Below, one piece after another: positions 37,641 through 48,289 of a stretch of DNA of 64,000 nt. The stretch lies in assembly GCA_010015655.1 (NCBI GenBank), contig ML976657.1:856264-920263 (forward strand), written 5' to 3'. Under the pieces are notes generated by a model. That model ran no database searches. It was not told where the DNA came from and worked only from the letters and a program-made list of their open reading frames with translations. Position 1 is the first letter of the stretch. Every line of letters begins with the position of its first letter. The translations under genes were made by a program, and so were the position numbers. The DNA is from Bimuria novae-zelandiae CBS 107.79. Lineage: Eukaryota; Ascomycota; Dothideomycetes; Pleosporales; Didymosphaeriaceae.

Positions 37641-37796
37641 AATAGGGTAGTTACTTCTTACCGTAGTACGTATAAGTAATTATAGTAAATACGTAATTTT
37701 ACTCGAGATAATTAGCTTATAAATAATAGTATTAGGTAGATTAAAAAAGTAGCTTTACGAGTAGTTAACTTATAGGGATACTAAGTCTAGAGGGGG

Positions 37797-38305
37797 GAGC
37801 GATATCTTATCACTAAGCCTCTCCTATTCCTGAAAGAAGAACTCGACTGTCTTTAGGGCAAGCAGCTCTTGAAGCGTCCAGCCACGCGTGAACTATCGGC
37901 TTGTCCTGAAAGCAGGCTCCCAGGTGTGAGCTATCTCGGTGAGCATATCGTCGAGTTTCCTCTTCCTTGTCAACACATCTGCTAGATAAACATAACACTT
38001 CGTCGCGTTCTGGTACCAGCGAAACATGAATCGGATGGCGTGGGAGGGCTCAGCCTTGTCTGTCTTATCGATGCAGCATGTGTCACCCAGAAGTATTGTA
38101 GACCATCTTGCCGTGCTTGTTGTCCGCAGAAATGAATCTTCTCGTAGCCACGCTTAGCCATACCATCGCCTGTTACAGGGTCTGCGAAAGTGACCTCCGC
38201 ATCTGCTCCCCATGTGTGTGAAAGTATCGCATATGGAGGTATCGTATTATCGTCAAAGTCGATAATGTTAAGATCACCATCTTCTTCATATTTTAAAAGT
38301 CGCAT
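37797..38305 (-). pseudogene. HET-domain (heterokaryon incompatibility) gene, 5' remnant
   Basis: The ATG at 38305 starts MRLLKYEEDGDLNIIDFDDN followed by IPPYAILSHTWG, the classic HET-domain start. IHFCGQQARQDGLQYFWV follows. One base is then missing near 38087, shifting the frame; in the next frame CCIDKTDKAEPSHAI, MFRWYQNATKCYVYLADV and GWTLQELLA continue the domain. Two TAG codons replace Trp (SR*FTRGW and FQE*ERL), both TGG-to-TAG changes of the RIP type. The homology reaches DKISL near 37800 and stops exactly where element A ends. The rest of the domain and the C-terminal region are gone. HET proteins trigger cell death on fusion of incompatible hyphae; this copy is dead. Confidence 0.88.
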
Positions 38306-39778
38306 CGATTCGTACGTGTGCGTGGTAGGCGCAAGCGGTAGAGACGAGACATAGGAGGCGCGACGCGGCAGCCTAGCGGGACGCGAGTGTGACAGCTGGC
38401 TTTCTCGTTCACTTCAAGAGATCAGCATATAAAGGGGAGAACGGATAGCTACGCAGCACTGGATAGTTATAGGGTAAAACAGTAATTCGAGTATTGCGAG
38501 CTAAGACTGATGTTTTTCACCGTGTTCTTGGTTTGGTGAAAAGGAGAGAACAGGTCTAAGGCGAGGTAGGCGCGGCTGAGGGCATAACTAGACGCAAGGC
38601 TGAACAGCCGCTAAATCGAGCGCCTAAGGCTAAGTTAATAACTCGATGCCACTATATAGCAGGGTGGATGTGAGCCGATACATCTTGGTCATAAAAACAG
38701 GGCGACAACCTGTTGGTACGATCAGGTTAAGCGGATAAACAAAGCACGTGATTATGTCCACTTCTAAAAGCCGCCAGCCGTAATTATGATTTTCCGAACG
38801 GGACCTTCGCGGAATATCAATTTTATTGTTACCTAAGTCAACACGCCGCTCTTGTGCTTGGCAAGTGCACGCGCTACATGCTCTACCTATTAGTACCTAC
38901 CTGTGCACGTGCTGTAGTGCTGTGGTAGCACTCCTAAAGACGTCTACCAAATCCAATAAACTTTCTTGGAAGCTGCTTTAAGCATGCCTTGCATAACCTA
39001 GGAAGAGCCCGTGTATTGTGATGGCAACCTACATGACTAGGAATACTATATTCCCATGCTCACAGTCGTCATCGGCGGTCACCAAAGGCAGTAGTCAGTA
39101 CCGACAAGTGGTACATATGGTAAAGCTTCATATGGAAACGTGCTACTCTTTCAACTCGAAGCTCGCCATTAAGGGGGACATTACTCAACTTCTATACTTC
39201 ATGCCAGAGCGACGGTTGGGGCCGAGGGAAGCTTGCGAGGGAAGCTTGCGAGGGAAGCTTGGCAGCGTGCGGGAAAATGATCGGGAAGGTTTGTCTGTTA
39301 GCCAATCATTTCCCTTGGAGTATTTACGGCACATCTTATGACTGAACATAAGCCGAACTCTGAGCATTCTACCGGAGCCATCTGTATTTACAAGCAAAGG
39401 TACTGGCATTCAGAGTGCAAGCCTCGCAACAATGCGGCAGCCAATGCAGGGCGAAGTCTATCATGCACACATAAACCTCGTCTTATTGGCGGGCACCCCT
39501 TTCAGCACCCTTTTCGCATACCCCACGACTTAACTGGATCGAGCTTTCAAGCACATTAGAACGATATCGACATGCATAACCCGGCGTCTTCCTGGATCGA
39601 TAAGCGAAAGCTCATGAGGATAGAGGCGTACAGTGACTGTCCTCTGCATACTTGGATCCATTGAGAAGTATAAGAATGGGTAGGGACTCAAAAAAGGGCT
39701 ATCGACCTCCCTTCAGATCATCATTTGTATCCTACTTTGCAAGGCAACAATGTCAGTCGCATCTAAGACCCTAAGGCC
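38306..39778. other. Intergenic region with small repeats, no supported gene
   Basis: Balanced composition. A short hairpin (ttttcacc 38514-38521 / ggtgaaaa 38535-38542) and a tandem repeat at 39224-39261 are the only structures I see. Open frames of up to about 100 codons near 39018-39560 carry no recognisable signature. The right end holds the promoter of the AAA ATPase gene. Confidence 0.4.
39224..39261. repeat. 13-bp tandem repeat, about three copies
   Basis: The unit gagggaagcttgc occurs at 39224-39236 and 39237-39249 and again, ending imperfectly, at 39250-39261. Confidence 0.8.
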
Positions 39779-42215
39779 ATGCAATACAGCGCCCGACACT
39801 CCCCAAACCGCGAAAGCCCCAAAGCCCCTCCAGTCACCCCAGGCCTGCCGCATTCTGATCCAGTCACTGCCATTTCTCTGGCCGAGCTGCTCAAGGATGC
39901 CGTTAAGGCAATCCAAGCAACTAGGGACACTCCTCAGGATCCTGACCACAAGGGTGCTGAGCACCAGGCCGCAAATAATCTGCAACCAGCATTCAAGGCA
40001 GTTGATGAAGTGTATGCTTCCAGCAGCGTGTAAGGCCCGGTTAGCTGACAAATTCCAGCTGGGATGAGAAGGCGTTCCGGTACACCATCGCGGAATCACC
40101 CAAAGAAGAATCGGAGAAATCGGACGAATATGTCTTCGTTGTTCGCCGACGGACAGGCTAGTATGACAGCTGCACAGATGGCATCTGCTAACCCGTGTAC
40201 TCTAGATCGGGACACAAAAGAGACGACGTATTTTATTGATATCAAATCAGAGCAGTTGCGAGACGTTTTGAGGACCTTATTGGAGGATATCGGTGTGATC
40301 AGTTTGAAGGAAGGCAAGCTTTCTGTAAGCCATCCCCTTCACCGCAAAATCAATCACTAAACAGATGTTAGGTTGAACAGAATCTGCTGTACAACTTCCT
40401 TCCTGAAATCGAACTGTCCCACTACTGGAACGATGTTGACCCTGTTGACTACGCGCGCAAGGAGCACCTACGATTACTGATCGATTACATAAAGACAACA
40501 TACAAGGCCACGACCCAGCACCTGGAATCCCTTTTACGGAGCCACCAGATCACGTATGACCTTCTCTGGGCCCTTTTCAGACCAAGTACTACGGTATATA
40601 CGAGATGTCCTGGCACACACAGCCCGCGGTGCGTCAAATACGAGTCTGGTGAGGAAACGAAAACGAAGTCCGGCTCGAAGTACTGGAAGATTGAGTGCCG
40701 CTATCTGGATTTTGACGGCACAGATTTTGGCGAGGCGTCAACAGAGCTCAAGATCCCAAAGTTTCAGGGAGCGAGGCAGATTGATAGCCTTCCAGCCTTC
40801 CCCGTCCAGCACCATCCAAATGCCACTGAGGTTAAAGCCGACTTATTCGAATGCGGAAGGAAGTTTGTTCGCTTGATAGGGACACACCATCATCATTGCA
40901 AGGGTCAGGCTTTCTTTATGAAGAAAGGAAAGCTAATGGGAGTTTCTGTCGACAGCCGGATCATGATCGATGCTGCCTTCTTTCGGAAGCTGAATCCAAA
41001 TTATTCCAGACCAAAGACCAACGATGAGGACGATGCAAGTCCAACCTCATTACTTAGCTTGCTCCATCCCTCTCAGCCGCAGCCTGAACGGGTCAGAAGC
41101 ACTGGCTTGGAACCGGCTGACTTAACGGAGGATGATCTGCTTATCTTTTGTCCTACGGTACCTGGATTCAGCTTCAGCGACAAGTTGTGGGGTGAGGTAT
41201 GCCCTCTCTACTAGTTGTCATCAAACTAATCTCTTGATACACAGCGGAATTTCCCGTCCGAGGCATCAGGGAGATCCAATGGACCTCTGTGCCTTCTGAT
41301 TGCCTAACGATTCCTAAGGAACAGGAAGAGGCCGTTATGGCCCTTGCAGAGGCCCGTACTCATCGAGCGAACGAGTTCGAATTTGACGACTTTGTTGCTG
41401 GGAAAGGTCGCGGTCTTATTGTGCTATTGCAGTATGATTCCTAGAACACACTTATCTGCGTTCACTTACACATATTAGCGGCCCCCCGGGCTTAGGGAAG
41501 ACACTTACAGCTGAAGCTGTTGCTGAGCATCTTAGAAGGCCACTCTATTCGGTAGGTTACCCTTGTCCTTTTCACTGCAAGTGTTCTGACTCTCAAGATC
41601 TCCGCTGGTGAATTGAGCAACAAAGCAGGGGTGCTAGAATGGCAGCTCTCAGACATCTTCCAGATTGCCAGTCATTGGAAGGCGATTCTTCTTCTGGATG
41701 AAGCAGATATCTATCTCGAGCGACGTTCATCTCACGACCTATTGCGCAACAGCCTCGTCACTGTATTTCTCCGCAAAATGGAATATCTGGATGGAATCCT
41801 GTTCTTGACGACAAACCGGGTGACCGAGTTCGACGAAGCGATTCTTAGCCGAATCCATCGTATACTGAGATACGACGAGTTAAGCAGCGACGCAAGGAAG
41901 CAGATCTGGGGCCATTTCCTTTCCCGATCGCGCACTGCTTATAGAGCTCCCAATCTCCGTGATGAGGAATTTGAACGGTTGGTTAGCAGTAAGCTCAACG
42001 GGCGGCAGGTAGGGTTCCTCGATTTCGTACCGGAAGTATCGATTTACTAACCGCGAACGGCTCAGATCAAGAACGTTGTTTCCACAGCTCACGCACTAGC
42101 CACAAAGGAGATATCTGGGATAAGTTTCACGCACCTTTCCAATGCTGTGAAGGTGAGCGAGAAGTTTATCCGTGAGTTTAATGGGGCAGAGCATGTTACT
42201 AGCGTTTTCAATTAA
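39779..42215 (+). CDS. AAA ATPase with DUF7025 domain
   Basis: Eight exons (39779-40011, 40059-40156, 40206-40324, 40372-41191, 41245-41431, 41479-41551, 41598-42008, 42066-42215) join in frame to 696 aa. The middle section contains the DUF7025 signature around ITYDLLWALFRPSTTVYT and CPGTHSPRCVKYESGEE. The C-terminal AAA module has Walker A HGPPGLGKT (about 486-494), Walker B ILLLDEAD (about 540-547), sensor-1 FLTTNR (to about 584) and a following LSRIHRIL. This family is widespread and multi-copy in Pezizomycotina; it is predicted to be a remodelling ATPase, but its substrate is unknown. Seven introns of 46-57 nt; intron 2 (40157-40205) needs a GC donor. All catalytic motifs are intact, so the gene may be functional. 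Confidence 0.85.
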
Positions 42216-42275
42216 GTATTTCACAGTGGCCTTGAGGGTGGTCGTTTTGGGAATGGTGCTTTGTGATGATTGCGT

Positions 42276-43088
42276 CTAATTGTCCTTCTGCTGTGAATTC
42301 CCTAAGTCTTCAACATCCTCCCTCGCTTCCCGAAGAATCTCCTTCATTCGAAAATAGAGCGTCCCATCTTCTCCCTCCCATGGCTTGCCCATTGGGAAGA
42401 CAACCCTTCGCAACCTATTGACATGTGGAATCAGTGGCTGATAGTAGGGTGTAAAAGCTTTGGTAATCCGATTAAGGAAATGTCTTTCTCTGCTGATGAG
42501 CCCTGACTTCAGTTCAGCCAACTCCTCCATATTCACATAATTCCACTTGTCAAACTCTGTCGCCCCAATATCTTTCCCTGGCCCATCATAATGGACGCAT
42601 ATCCAGAAGAGGACCCAGAAGAATGACTCCAGATCGTGCATAAATGAATGATTTTCTTCCTCTAGAAGTACACCGATCGCCATGAACGCTCGTGTGCCGG
42701 TCTTCCCCCGTGCCCCAGAAGATTTCTCCCGCTGCTCCTTGATAGCAAGGTCGAGGTCGATCAAGAACGAGCGTCAGGATTGGTTGTCATCTTCTTCGTT
42801 CACCATGAGGTTGTTCGGTGAGATATCGCATTGTAGCATACCGGCTCGCGTGTGCAACGACTCGTATCCTTCGATGCAGCCTTCTAACGCAGCAAGAAGA
42901 CTAGTTCGGGAGCTTGCTTTGTAGATGGTCTTCCCATAGTCACGGACGATGACGCGACGACGCACCTGATTTGCTGTCACCCTTTCGCCCTTTGTTGGAG
43001 AGCTCGAACAGGTTCGCTTAGTAGGCGGCAACGGTGAGCCATCATGCAAGTAGGTCACCGGAAGGGTATGCAGTGTGGGAACTTGCAT
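42276..43088 (-). pseudogene. FunK1-type fungal protein kinase, truncated and interrupted
   Basis: The C-terminal half of a FunK1 kinase: VRRRVIVRDYGKTIYKASS, LEGCIEGYESLH, the catalytic-loop equivalent MLQCDISPNNLM, the metal-binding FLIDLDLAIKEQ, GKTGTRAFMAIGVLL and HDLESFFWVLFWICVHY, all in one frame. A TGA at 42776-42774 interrupts it where the family has Trp (SWPSFLIDLDLA-like), consistent with TGG-to-TGA. The N-terminal lobe is missing: an in-frame TAA lies a few codons upstream of the ATG at 43088 and no FunK1 sequence could be read beyond. It is convergent with the AAA gene, 60 bp away. Probably a dead fragment; a sequencing error at the TGA would still leave it truncated. Confidence 0.75.
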
Positions 43089-43348
43089 CGTAGATCTGGA
43101 AGTCAGTTAACTGCCGAGGAAATGAAATGGTTCAAAACTGAGGCGCAAAAGACGAATACTCTCGTATCTTCGGGCGCTTTGATGAAATTACAATTGTCTG
43201 ATCGGTTTCTAGGGTCAACAGGGACTTTCGACGTTGTGGTTTGCTATCTTTTGGATGATCTCGGTGGCTAAGTTACCATTGACAGCTGCTCTGGAAGTTC
43301 GCCTCCAGACATGCCTTTTTGCGCATGAGTCGTCGCTCTGAACGATAC

Positions 43349-45680
43349 CTAAGCGCTTCCTATTGGCACGTCCGTTTCCTCTTGGGCTCGCATAAGGTAG
43401 CCAATGACACCCCAGAGTCCACGCATAGCCTCATTTCGGTCATTAACATCAAACATGTCGAACCACCGCGTCCTTTGAAGCTTTGGAGCGCACCAGTCAG
43501 GCTCGGGAGGAGGGTACGGCGGCAGGGTGCCCTCTTCGAGGAATTGAAGGTAGAGCGGGTGTACTCGCAGCTTCAAAACGCTGATATGGTGGTTCAGCGA
43601 CGATACCATGAAGATCTGCGACCTGATCAGCACTCCTGACTGATTTGTTTTGTGAGACGTCTTACATCATCCCACGCAACATTACTATCTTTTCCGATCG
43701 CTTCGTAAATAACCTTCGGATCCCATAGCGGGGCTCCAGGTTTCAGCGTTTTCCAGACTTCAGCGGGCGTTGGTCTCCGCCTGTCTTTGGACCCGAGCCG
43801 GGGCCTACTGGACGGTTTCACTTCCGTCTTTGCCACGGCCTCTGTTGCTGGGGCATCACTAGCACCCTTGCCTTCACCCACTTCTCCGCCAGGACCACCG
43901 CCCCATCGATGTGTAGTTGTCCACCATTTACTTTCACCATTTCTTTTCTCCGTCTTGCCTTCCCTTGCCCTTTCCTGAGCTAGCAAAAGCATGCCGCCAA
44001 GCTCTCGCACTGTGTCTAGCACCGAATCAGCTTGCAAATTTCTAGTTGAGCCGAAGTCGGTACCCGCCCGGCACTGCACACCGAGTACAGGACCTTCGAT
44101 GTACCCTTGACGAGCCTTTGCCCTGTCTTGAGAACCACGCCATGCCACTGTACTCATACGGACAGGGAAGCGTACTTGCTGCAACAGAAGTACTGGGGGA
44201 CGACGATGCGGGACAAGTGTGACTCCGAAGGCCCAGGTTATTGGTTCCAGAAACGCACGTACGGTCTCGAGTCGATACGAGTCGGGCATCTCCTCGCCAT
44301 TGCCAATCCGGTAGCCTTTATAAGATCCCTTACTTAGATCGGCATTCTTTTCGGACGTAGTCGCCGCGTTAGCCTCCCAGGGAGCCCTGGGCGGAGCTGT
44401 CCTGGCTGGCACCACTCTATTTGACGACATTGGAGAGCTTGCAGACAGAGCTAAGTCGTTTGAACCTCTTAGGCCCGAAGACAGGGCATCCGCTTCGTTC
44501 CCATTCGACTCCGTCTTTACCTTCTTGCGCGGTTCCTCCTCCTTAGGAGACCCTGCGGAAGATACACTCGAACCAGCAATATCGTTCTGATCTTGGTCGG
44601 GGTTTGGCGGCAAATACTCATCAAAAGAGTTGTCCCAATAGTATGCCATATTGTCAAGACCTTCCCAGAACTTTCGGAAGTGTGCTAGACGGAGCGGGAC
44701 CCTCTCCCCCATTGGTTTTCGCGTCAGGTTGGCAAAGGCATCTTCGTTCTTAAATGATATTTCCTTGGCACGCAGGTAGAATTCATTCCGATCGGGAACC
44801 TTCCTCCCGTTGCAAAGAAATTTGGTATCGGGTTCTGCTGGTTGCGTAGTGTTCTGTTCTGGTGCCTCTAACCAGGATCTGGGTGGTAGGTGCGATTGCG
44901 CGCCGTTTGATATAGACGCCAAGAGTGTTTCGAAGTCGCATTCTTGTTGAAACGAGACGTTCAAAAGTGCCAATGTGTCCAGATTGACATCAGAGGGCTT
45001 TTTGAGCCCGAGGAAGTGAGCAGCAATCCCGGGGGCGGATCCACTAGTCCACGACGCAGGCGGTGCCGATGTCGACGGCTCAGGTGGATCGAGAGATGGG
45101 AATGTGACGGATATCGGCCGCGATGGGGGCGCCCTCTCCTCCTTGTTATCGTGTTGACCTGCAAGTAGGCCGCCTAAATGGGCAAACCATAATCAGCGAT
45201 GCTAATGCACGTGCCCCACGGAACACATGAGGCGAAACATGTTTTGGCAGCACATGGCACGAAACGCGCGGGTCGAATGAAAAAAAATAATGGTAAGGGA
45301 GCCATCGTGTGCAGACGGGATGGAATCTAAGGTCTCGAAGAATGGGGGGAAACCTGGCGGCTAACCGTGCTAGGTCGTGGCTGTCGTAGGTGGGGATCGG
45401 GAGGGCCGCGGCGCCCAGCAAGCGTTGAGCAAGAGTCGCGGAATGCCAACTTACCGCTGAATTGAAACATGGCGGTGGACTCGCTGTCAATTGGGAATGC
45501 CCACCAATTGGGTAGCACATGCAGCGGGAGAAGAGGTGTGAGGGAGGGAACGAACATCAGAAGGCATGGATCGTTGTAAGGTTCGCTTCCGTGCCCCAAA
45601 CAGCAGCCGCCAGCGTCTCCGCTGTGGATCCAGAGCCTCTCCCACTCGCGCTCGTCAACTAGCAGAACCACCATGATCAT
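43349..45680 (-). CDS. Hypothetical protein, 666 aa, function unknown
   Basis: Three exons, 45680-45455, 45173-43666 and 43615-43349, join in frame with GT..AG introns of 281 and 50 nt. The ATG at 45680 opens MIMVVLLVDEREWERLW. Exon 2 joins as FSG-GLLAGQHDNKEERAPP and is Pro/Ser-rich at first. It then has a well-ordered part (FLCNGRKVPDRNEFYLRAKE, LRLAHFRKFWEGLDNMAYYW), a disordered charged linker with EEEPRKKVKTES (possible nuclear signal), and a second ordered part (AFLEPITWAFGVTLVPHRRP, YIEGPVLGVQCRAGTDFG). Exon 3 ends with RWFDMFDVNDRNEAMRGLWG. I recognise no named domain. The long first intron could hide an alternative exon boundary. Confidence 0.65.
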
Positions 45681-46336
45681 TCATACGCAAGTTCAACCCG
45701 TAGCAATGCTTGCAAGGTATTTCAGATGGTTGCGCGGGTTGCGAGCCTGGGTGGACCCACCGATGCTTGCAAGGTTGACCATCACTGACAGCCAGGCGGC
45801 TACAAAGTAACTCATCATCAAGGAGAACCCCCTAAGCAAGCAAGGAGGCCTACATCGCAATGATTGCAACATTCGTGGATCGCGAAAGATCACGTGGCTT
45901 GACGACGGCCTCGTGCATACCTCAACACCGTCACGACCTTCGCCTCCGCGTCGCGCGGTTGCACGCGATGCCTGCAACCATGCGCTCCCGCCACCGTAGG
46001 CCTGGCCGACTGAGACGGCCATGCCGCTGTCTCTTGACTGTCGATGCCTTCCGCGCTTCATTTGTGTGAGAATCGTAGCCCAAAGCGGTACGTGAAGCCG
46101 TTCACGTTTCAGAACCTCCCAAGCGCTCCGCATTATGCCAGCGGTTGCCAGCCATGCCGACCGCTCTTCCAACCGCTGATGGCATTTGTCTCTGTCTCTG
46201 TTCTTCAGCAGCATCCCTAGAAACTTCAATCTCTCACGTTTAATATGCTCGAAGCGCCTGCGGCGCTTTGATCTTTCTTCCGTCTCTTCTTCTGTGCCCC
46301 TAGCGGCGTTCCATTTTCTATGAGTGCGTATTCTGC
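45681..46336. other. Divergent promoter region between the 666-aa protein and the membrane protein
   Basis: Lies between two genes transcribed away from each other. A 221-codon minus-strand frame (45693-46358) crosses it but overlaps the start of the membrane-protein gene and has no family signature, so I regard it as chance. Confidence 0.45.
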
Positions 46337-48289
46337 ATGGCCACTCCATCAGAGACAATCACCACGGTGAGCGGGAGGCGATGTACGCGCTCGCGGGCCC
46401 GGACGGCCACAACCACCCTCACATCAACCAGTACTTCGGTTATTTCAAGCTCGACAACTACCCAGGATGCGCAAACGATCCAAAGCAGTTCCGTAGCAGA
46501 AGCGCTTTCTCTCCCTCCCCCCCCTCCTCCTCCACCACCGCCGCCGCCGCCTACTACTACGGAAGCACCGCCGGAAGGAACATCTTCTGGAGTGGTTTCA
46601 ACGGAGACTAGTAGTGAAGTCTCTCCAACATCAACACAATTTTCGCCACTTGCCGACACTTTGCCAGAGGTTCCAGCAGCCGCAGCTCCGGTGCCTGTCC
46701 CGGAGACCGTAGAGACACCGTCGCTCGCGTCGAATGCGGTCAACCCTACATCAGCCATACCGACAACTTCCGTGCCGTCATTTTCCGACTCTTTTTCGAG
46801 AGCAATATCCTCAACAAGATCGATTTTAGTAAACGTACCTAACCCGTCTTCCACGACACCTGCCGCCACGTCGCTAGCTATTCTACCTGGACCCGCGCAA
46901 TCTGTATCGCCTGAAGATCCCTTGTCCGACACACGGCTCGCTCCATCGCAATCTACGAACACTGGTATTCCGACTGGAGGATCTGCGGGTATAATCTCGC
47001 CTAACACGGGAAGCCCAAATGAGGGTGGTGGGCTTACACTTCCCCTAACTGGTCAAACAGATATCGCTAGTATCGCAGGAGGTGTGATTGGGGGCTTTGT
47101 CGGCCTTGCGTTGATCAGCGCCCTATTGTTTTTCTGCCTGAGGAGACGGAAGACTGGGACCTTTGAGAAATGGCAGCAGCGTTTGAGCGAAAAGAGCCAA
47201 AAGGGAGAGGGCGGCGTTCTCGCTAAATTACGTGCAGTGCCCGAAACAATAAGGGGCATTCCGGCAGGAGTGGGCGTCTTAGTCGCAAAATTGAAAGGGA
47301 ATAAGTCGGGACCGGCTTCAAACCCATACCGGAAGCATACCCGCAACTCCAGTTCGGTCTATTCAGTCGGTACGAACCGTCGCAGTGAATCCATCAGCGA
47401 ACCGCCCTCGAAATTTCGCCAGCAACTTCGGGGATTCGGCGGCCGGTTGCAGAGCATCAAGAAGAGCCGGCCGTTGCTGCTGCACAAGAAGCAAGACAGT
47501 CTCGTTGTTGGTCAAAAGTCTCCCTTCCCGGGTATTGTTGAGGATCCAGTTGTTCGCAACAGCAACCCCGGTGGAAACCCGTTCGCAGATCCAGTGGATC
47601 CATCCAAGAATTTGCAGCTGTTGAACCCAGATCCCGCGTCTCCTCAGCCGCGAACCCAGGAAGGCGGCCTTGTTGCGCCGAAGCCTGTTGCTACTTCAGA
47701 AAAGAGTTCACGCGATCCAATCGCTTCCCTAATGACCCAGATAGACGCCCAAAACGGTAGCGGTACACCTGAATGGCTTCGTGAAACCGCAGCACAGCAC
47801 AAGCGAACAGCGAGCGCTCAAACCGCACTACGCTCGAATCCTCCCTCAATGTTCACTACGTCAGTTTATAGAAATGCAGACAATCCTTTCTTCGATCCGT
47901 CAGACGAACCGCCAGTACCAACGCTGCCGCTGCCACCTACTCCAGCGCGTCCGGTAAACGCGTACGCGCCCCTCCCGCAGTTCAACGCAACATCAAGCAC
48001 AATTTCGCGCATGTCCAAGGATTCCTTCTTCTTCGGCGAACCTGGACCCAGCAGGCCAGCGACCAATGTGTATCCCAGAGGAGTGCGACAATCCGACCCA
48101 TTCGATCTGGACCGACCCGAAGTGCTTGGGTTTGGCAATGTCGGCGGGCGCACAGTACGAGCCAGCGTCACCAGACAAAACTCCCGCAAGCGAAGCAGCA
48201 CAATACCCAACTGGATCAACTTCAACGATGGCCCATACGAGCCCGTCACCGGCCCGTTACGAAACCCGAGCTTCAAGCGAAAACCATAG
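46337..48289 (+). CDS. Single-pass membrane protein with Ser/Thr/Pro-rich N-terminal half
   Basis: A 650-aa intronless frame. Residues 1-240 are dominated by Ser, Thr and Pro, with a run of 13 prolines at about 60-72, and look like a heavily O-glycosylatable ectodomain. One membrane segment lies at about 246-268 (ASIAGGVIGGFVGLALISAL), directly followed by the basic stop-transfer FCLRRRK. The cytoplasmic tail of about 380 residues is rich in Ser, Arg and Pro, with a repeated NPFxDP pattern (NPFADP, NPFFDP). The architecture resembles fungal cell-wall stress sensors (Mid2/WSC-like), but there is no WSC cysteine domain and no clear N-terminal signal peptide, so the start may be incomplete or the protein may insert through its internal helix. 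Confidence 0.75.
   Translation: MATPSETITTVSGRRCTRSRARTATTTLTSTSTSVISSSTTTQDAQTIQSSSVAEALSLPPPPPPPPPPPPPTTTEAPPEGTSSGVVSTETSSEVSPTSTQFSPLADTLPEVPAAAAPVPVPETVETPSLASNAVNPTSAIPTTSVPSFSDSFSRAISSTRSILVNVPNPSSTTPAATSLAILPGPAQSVSPEDPLSDTRLAPSQSTNTGIPTGGSAGIISPNTGSPNEGGGLTLPLTGQTDIASIAGGVIGGFVGLALISALLFFCLRRRKTGTFEKWQQRLSEKSQKGEGGVLAKLRAVPETIRGIPAGVGVLVAKLKGNKSGPASNPYRKHTRNSSSVYSVGTNRRSESISEPPSKFRQQLRGFGGRLQSIKKSRPLLLHKKQDSLVVGQKSPFPGIVEDPVVRNSNPGGNPFADPVDPSKNLQLLNPDPASPQPRTQEGGLVAPKPVATSEKSSRDPIASLMTQIDAQNGSGTPEWLRETAAQHKRTASAQTALRSNPPSMFTTSVYRNADNPFFDPSDEPPVPTLPLPPTPARPVNAYAPLPQFNATSSTISRMSKDSFFFGEPGPSRPATNVYPRGVRQSDPFDLDRPEVLGFGNVGGRTVRASVTRQNSRKRSSTIPNWINFNDGPYEPVTGPLRNPSFKRKP

Larger units (their letters stand above)
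7593..37796 (+). mobile_element. Chromovirus A: Ty3/Gypsy element, RIP-degraded, host of elements B, C and D
   Basis: After removal of B, C and D about 6.4 kb remain, a normal size for a Gypsy element. Order on the plus strand: 5' LTR (7593 to about 7909), gag (about 8060-8990), a zinc knuckle near 8921-8962 (CDKSGHIARNC, first Cys mutated to Tyr), protease near 10027-10060 (MLDLGAQKSYI), reverse transcriptase from about 10770 to 11097 continuing at 16853, RNase H near 17160-17520 (TDVSDLAV), integrase about 24960-25620, and a C-terminal chromodomain near 26055-26210 (LVK*KGY). Dense TAG/TAA codons replace Trp/Gln codons. The catalytic YLDD is read as YLNN. The right end stops at a purine tract (AGAGGGGGG, near 37790-37796) where a 3' LTR should begin; no 3' LTR follows. 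Confidence 0.8.

Noticed and set aside
4041..37796. Idea that the AT-rich block is a centromere, a mitochondrial insertion or horizontally acquired DNA
   Set aside because: The AT-richness is explained by RIP-type transitions in recognisable hAT, Gypsy and Copia elements; CpG-rich motifs such as gcgcgc persist and no mitochondrial genes are present.
39018..39559. Plus-strand frames between the HET remnant and the AAA gene
   Set aside because: No motif, includes the 13-bp tandem repeat, and the two frames have no plausible intron joining them.
45693..46358. Minus-strand frame of 221 codons upstream of the 666-aa protein gene
   Set aside because: It overlaps the start of the membrane-protein gene, lies in a divergent promoter region, has Arg/Ser-rich random-looking composition and shows no family motif.
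46318..47007. Minus-strand frame of 229 codons opposite the membrane-protein gene
   Set aside because: Antisense shadow of a Ser/Pro/Thr-rich coding sequence (poly-Gly opposite poly-Pro); the plus frame has the membrane helix and much greater length.
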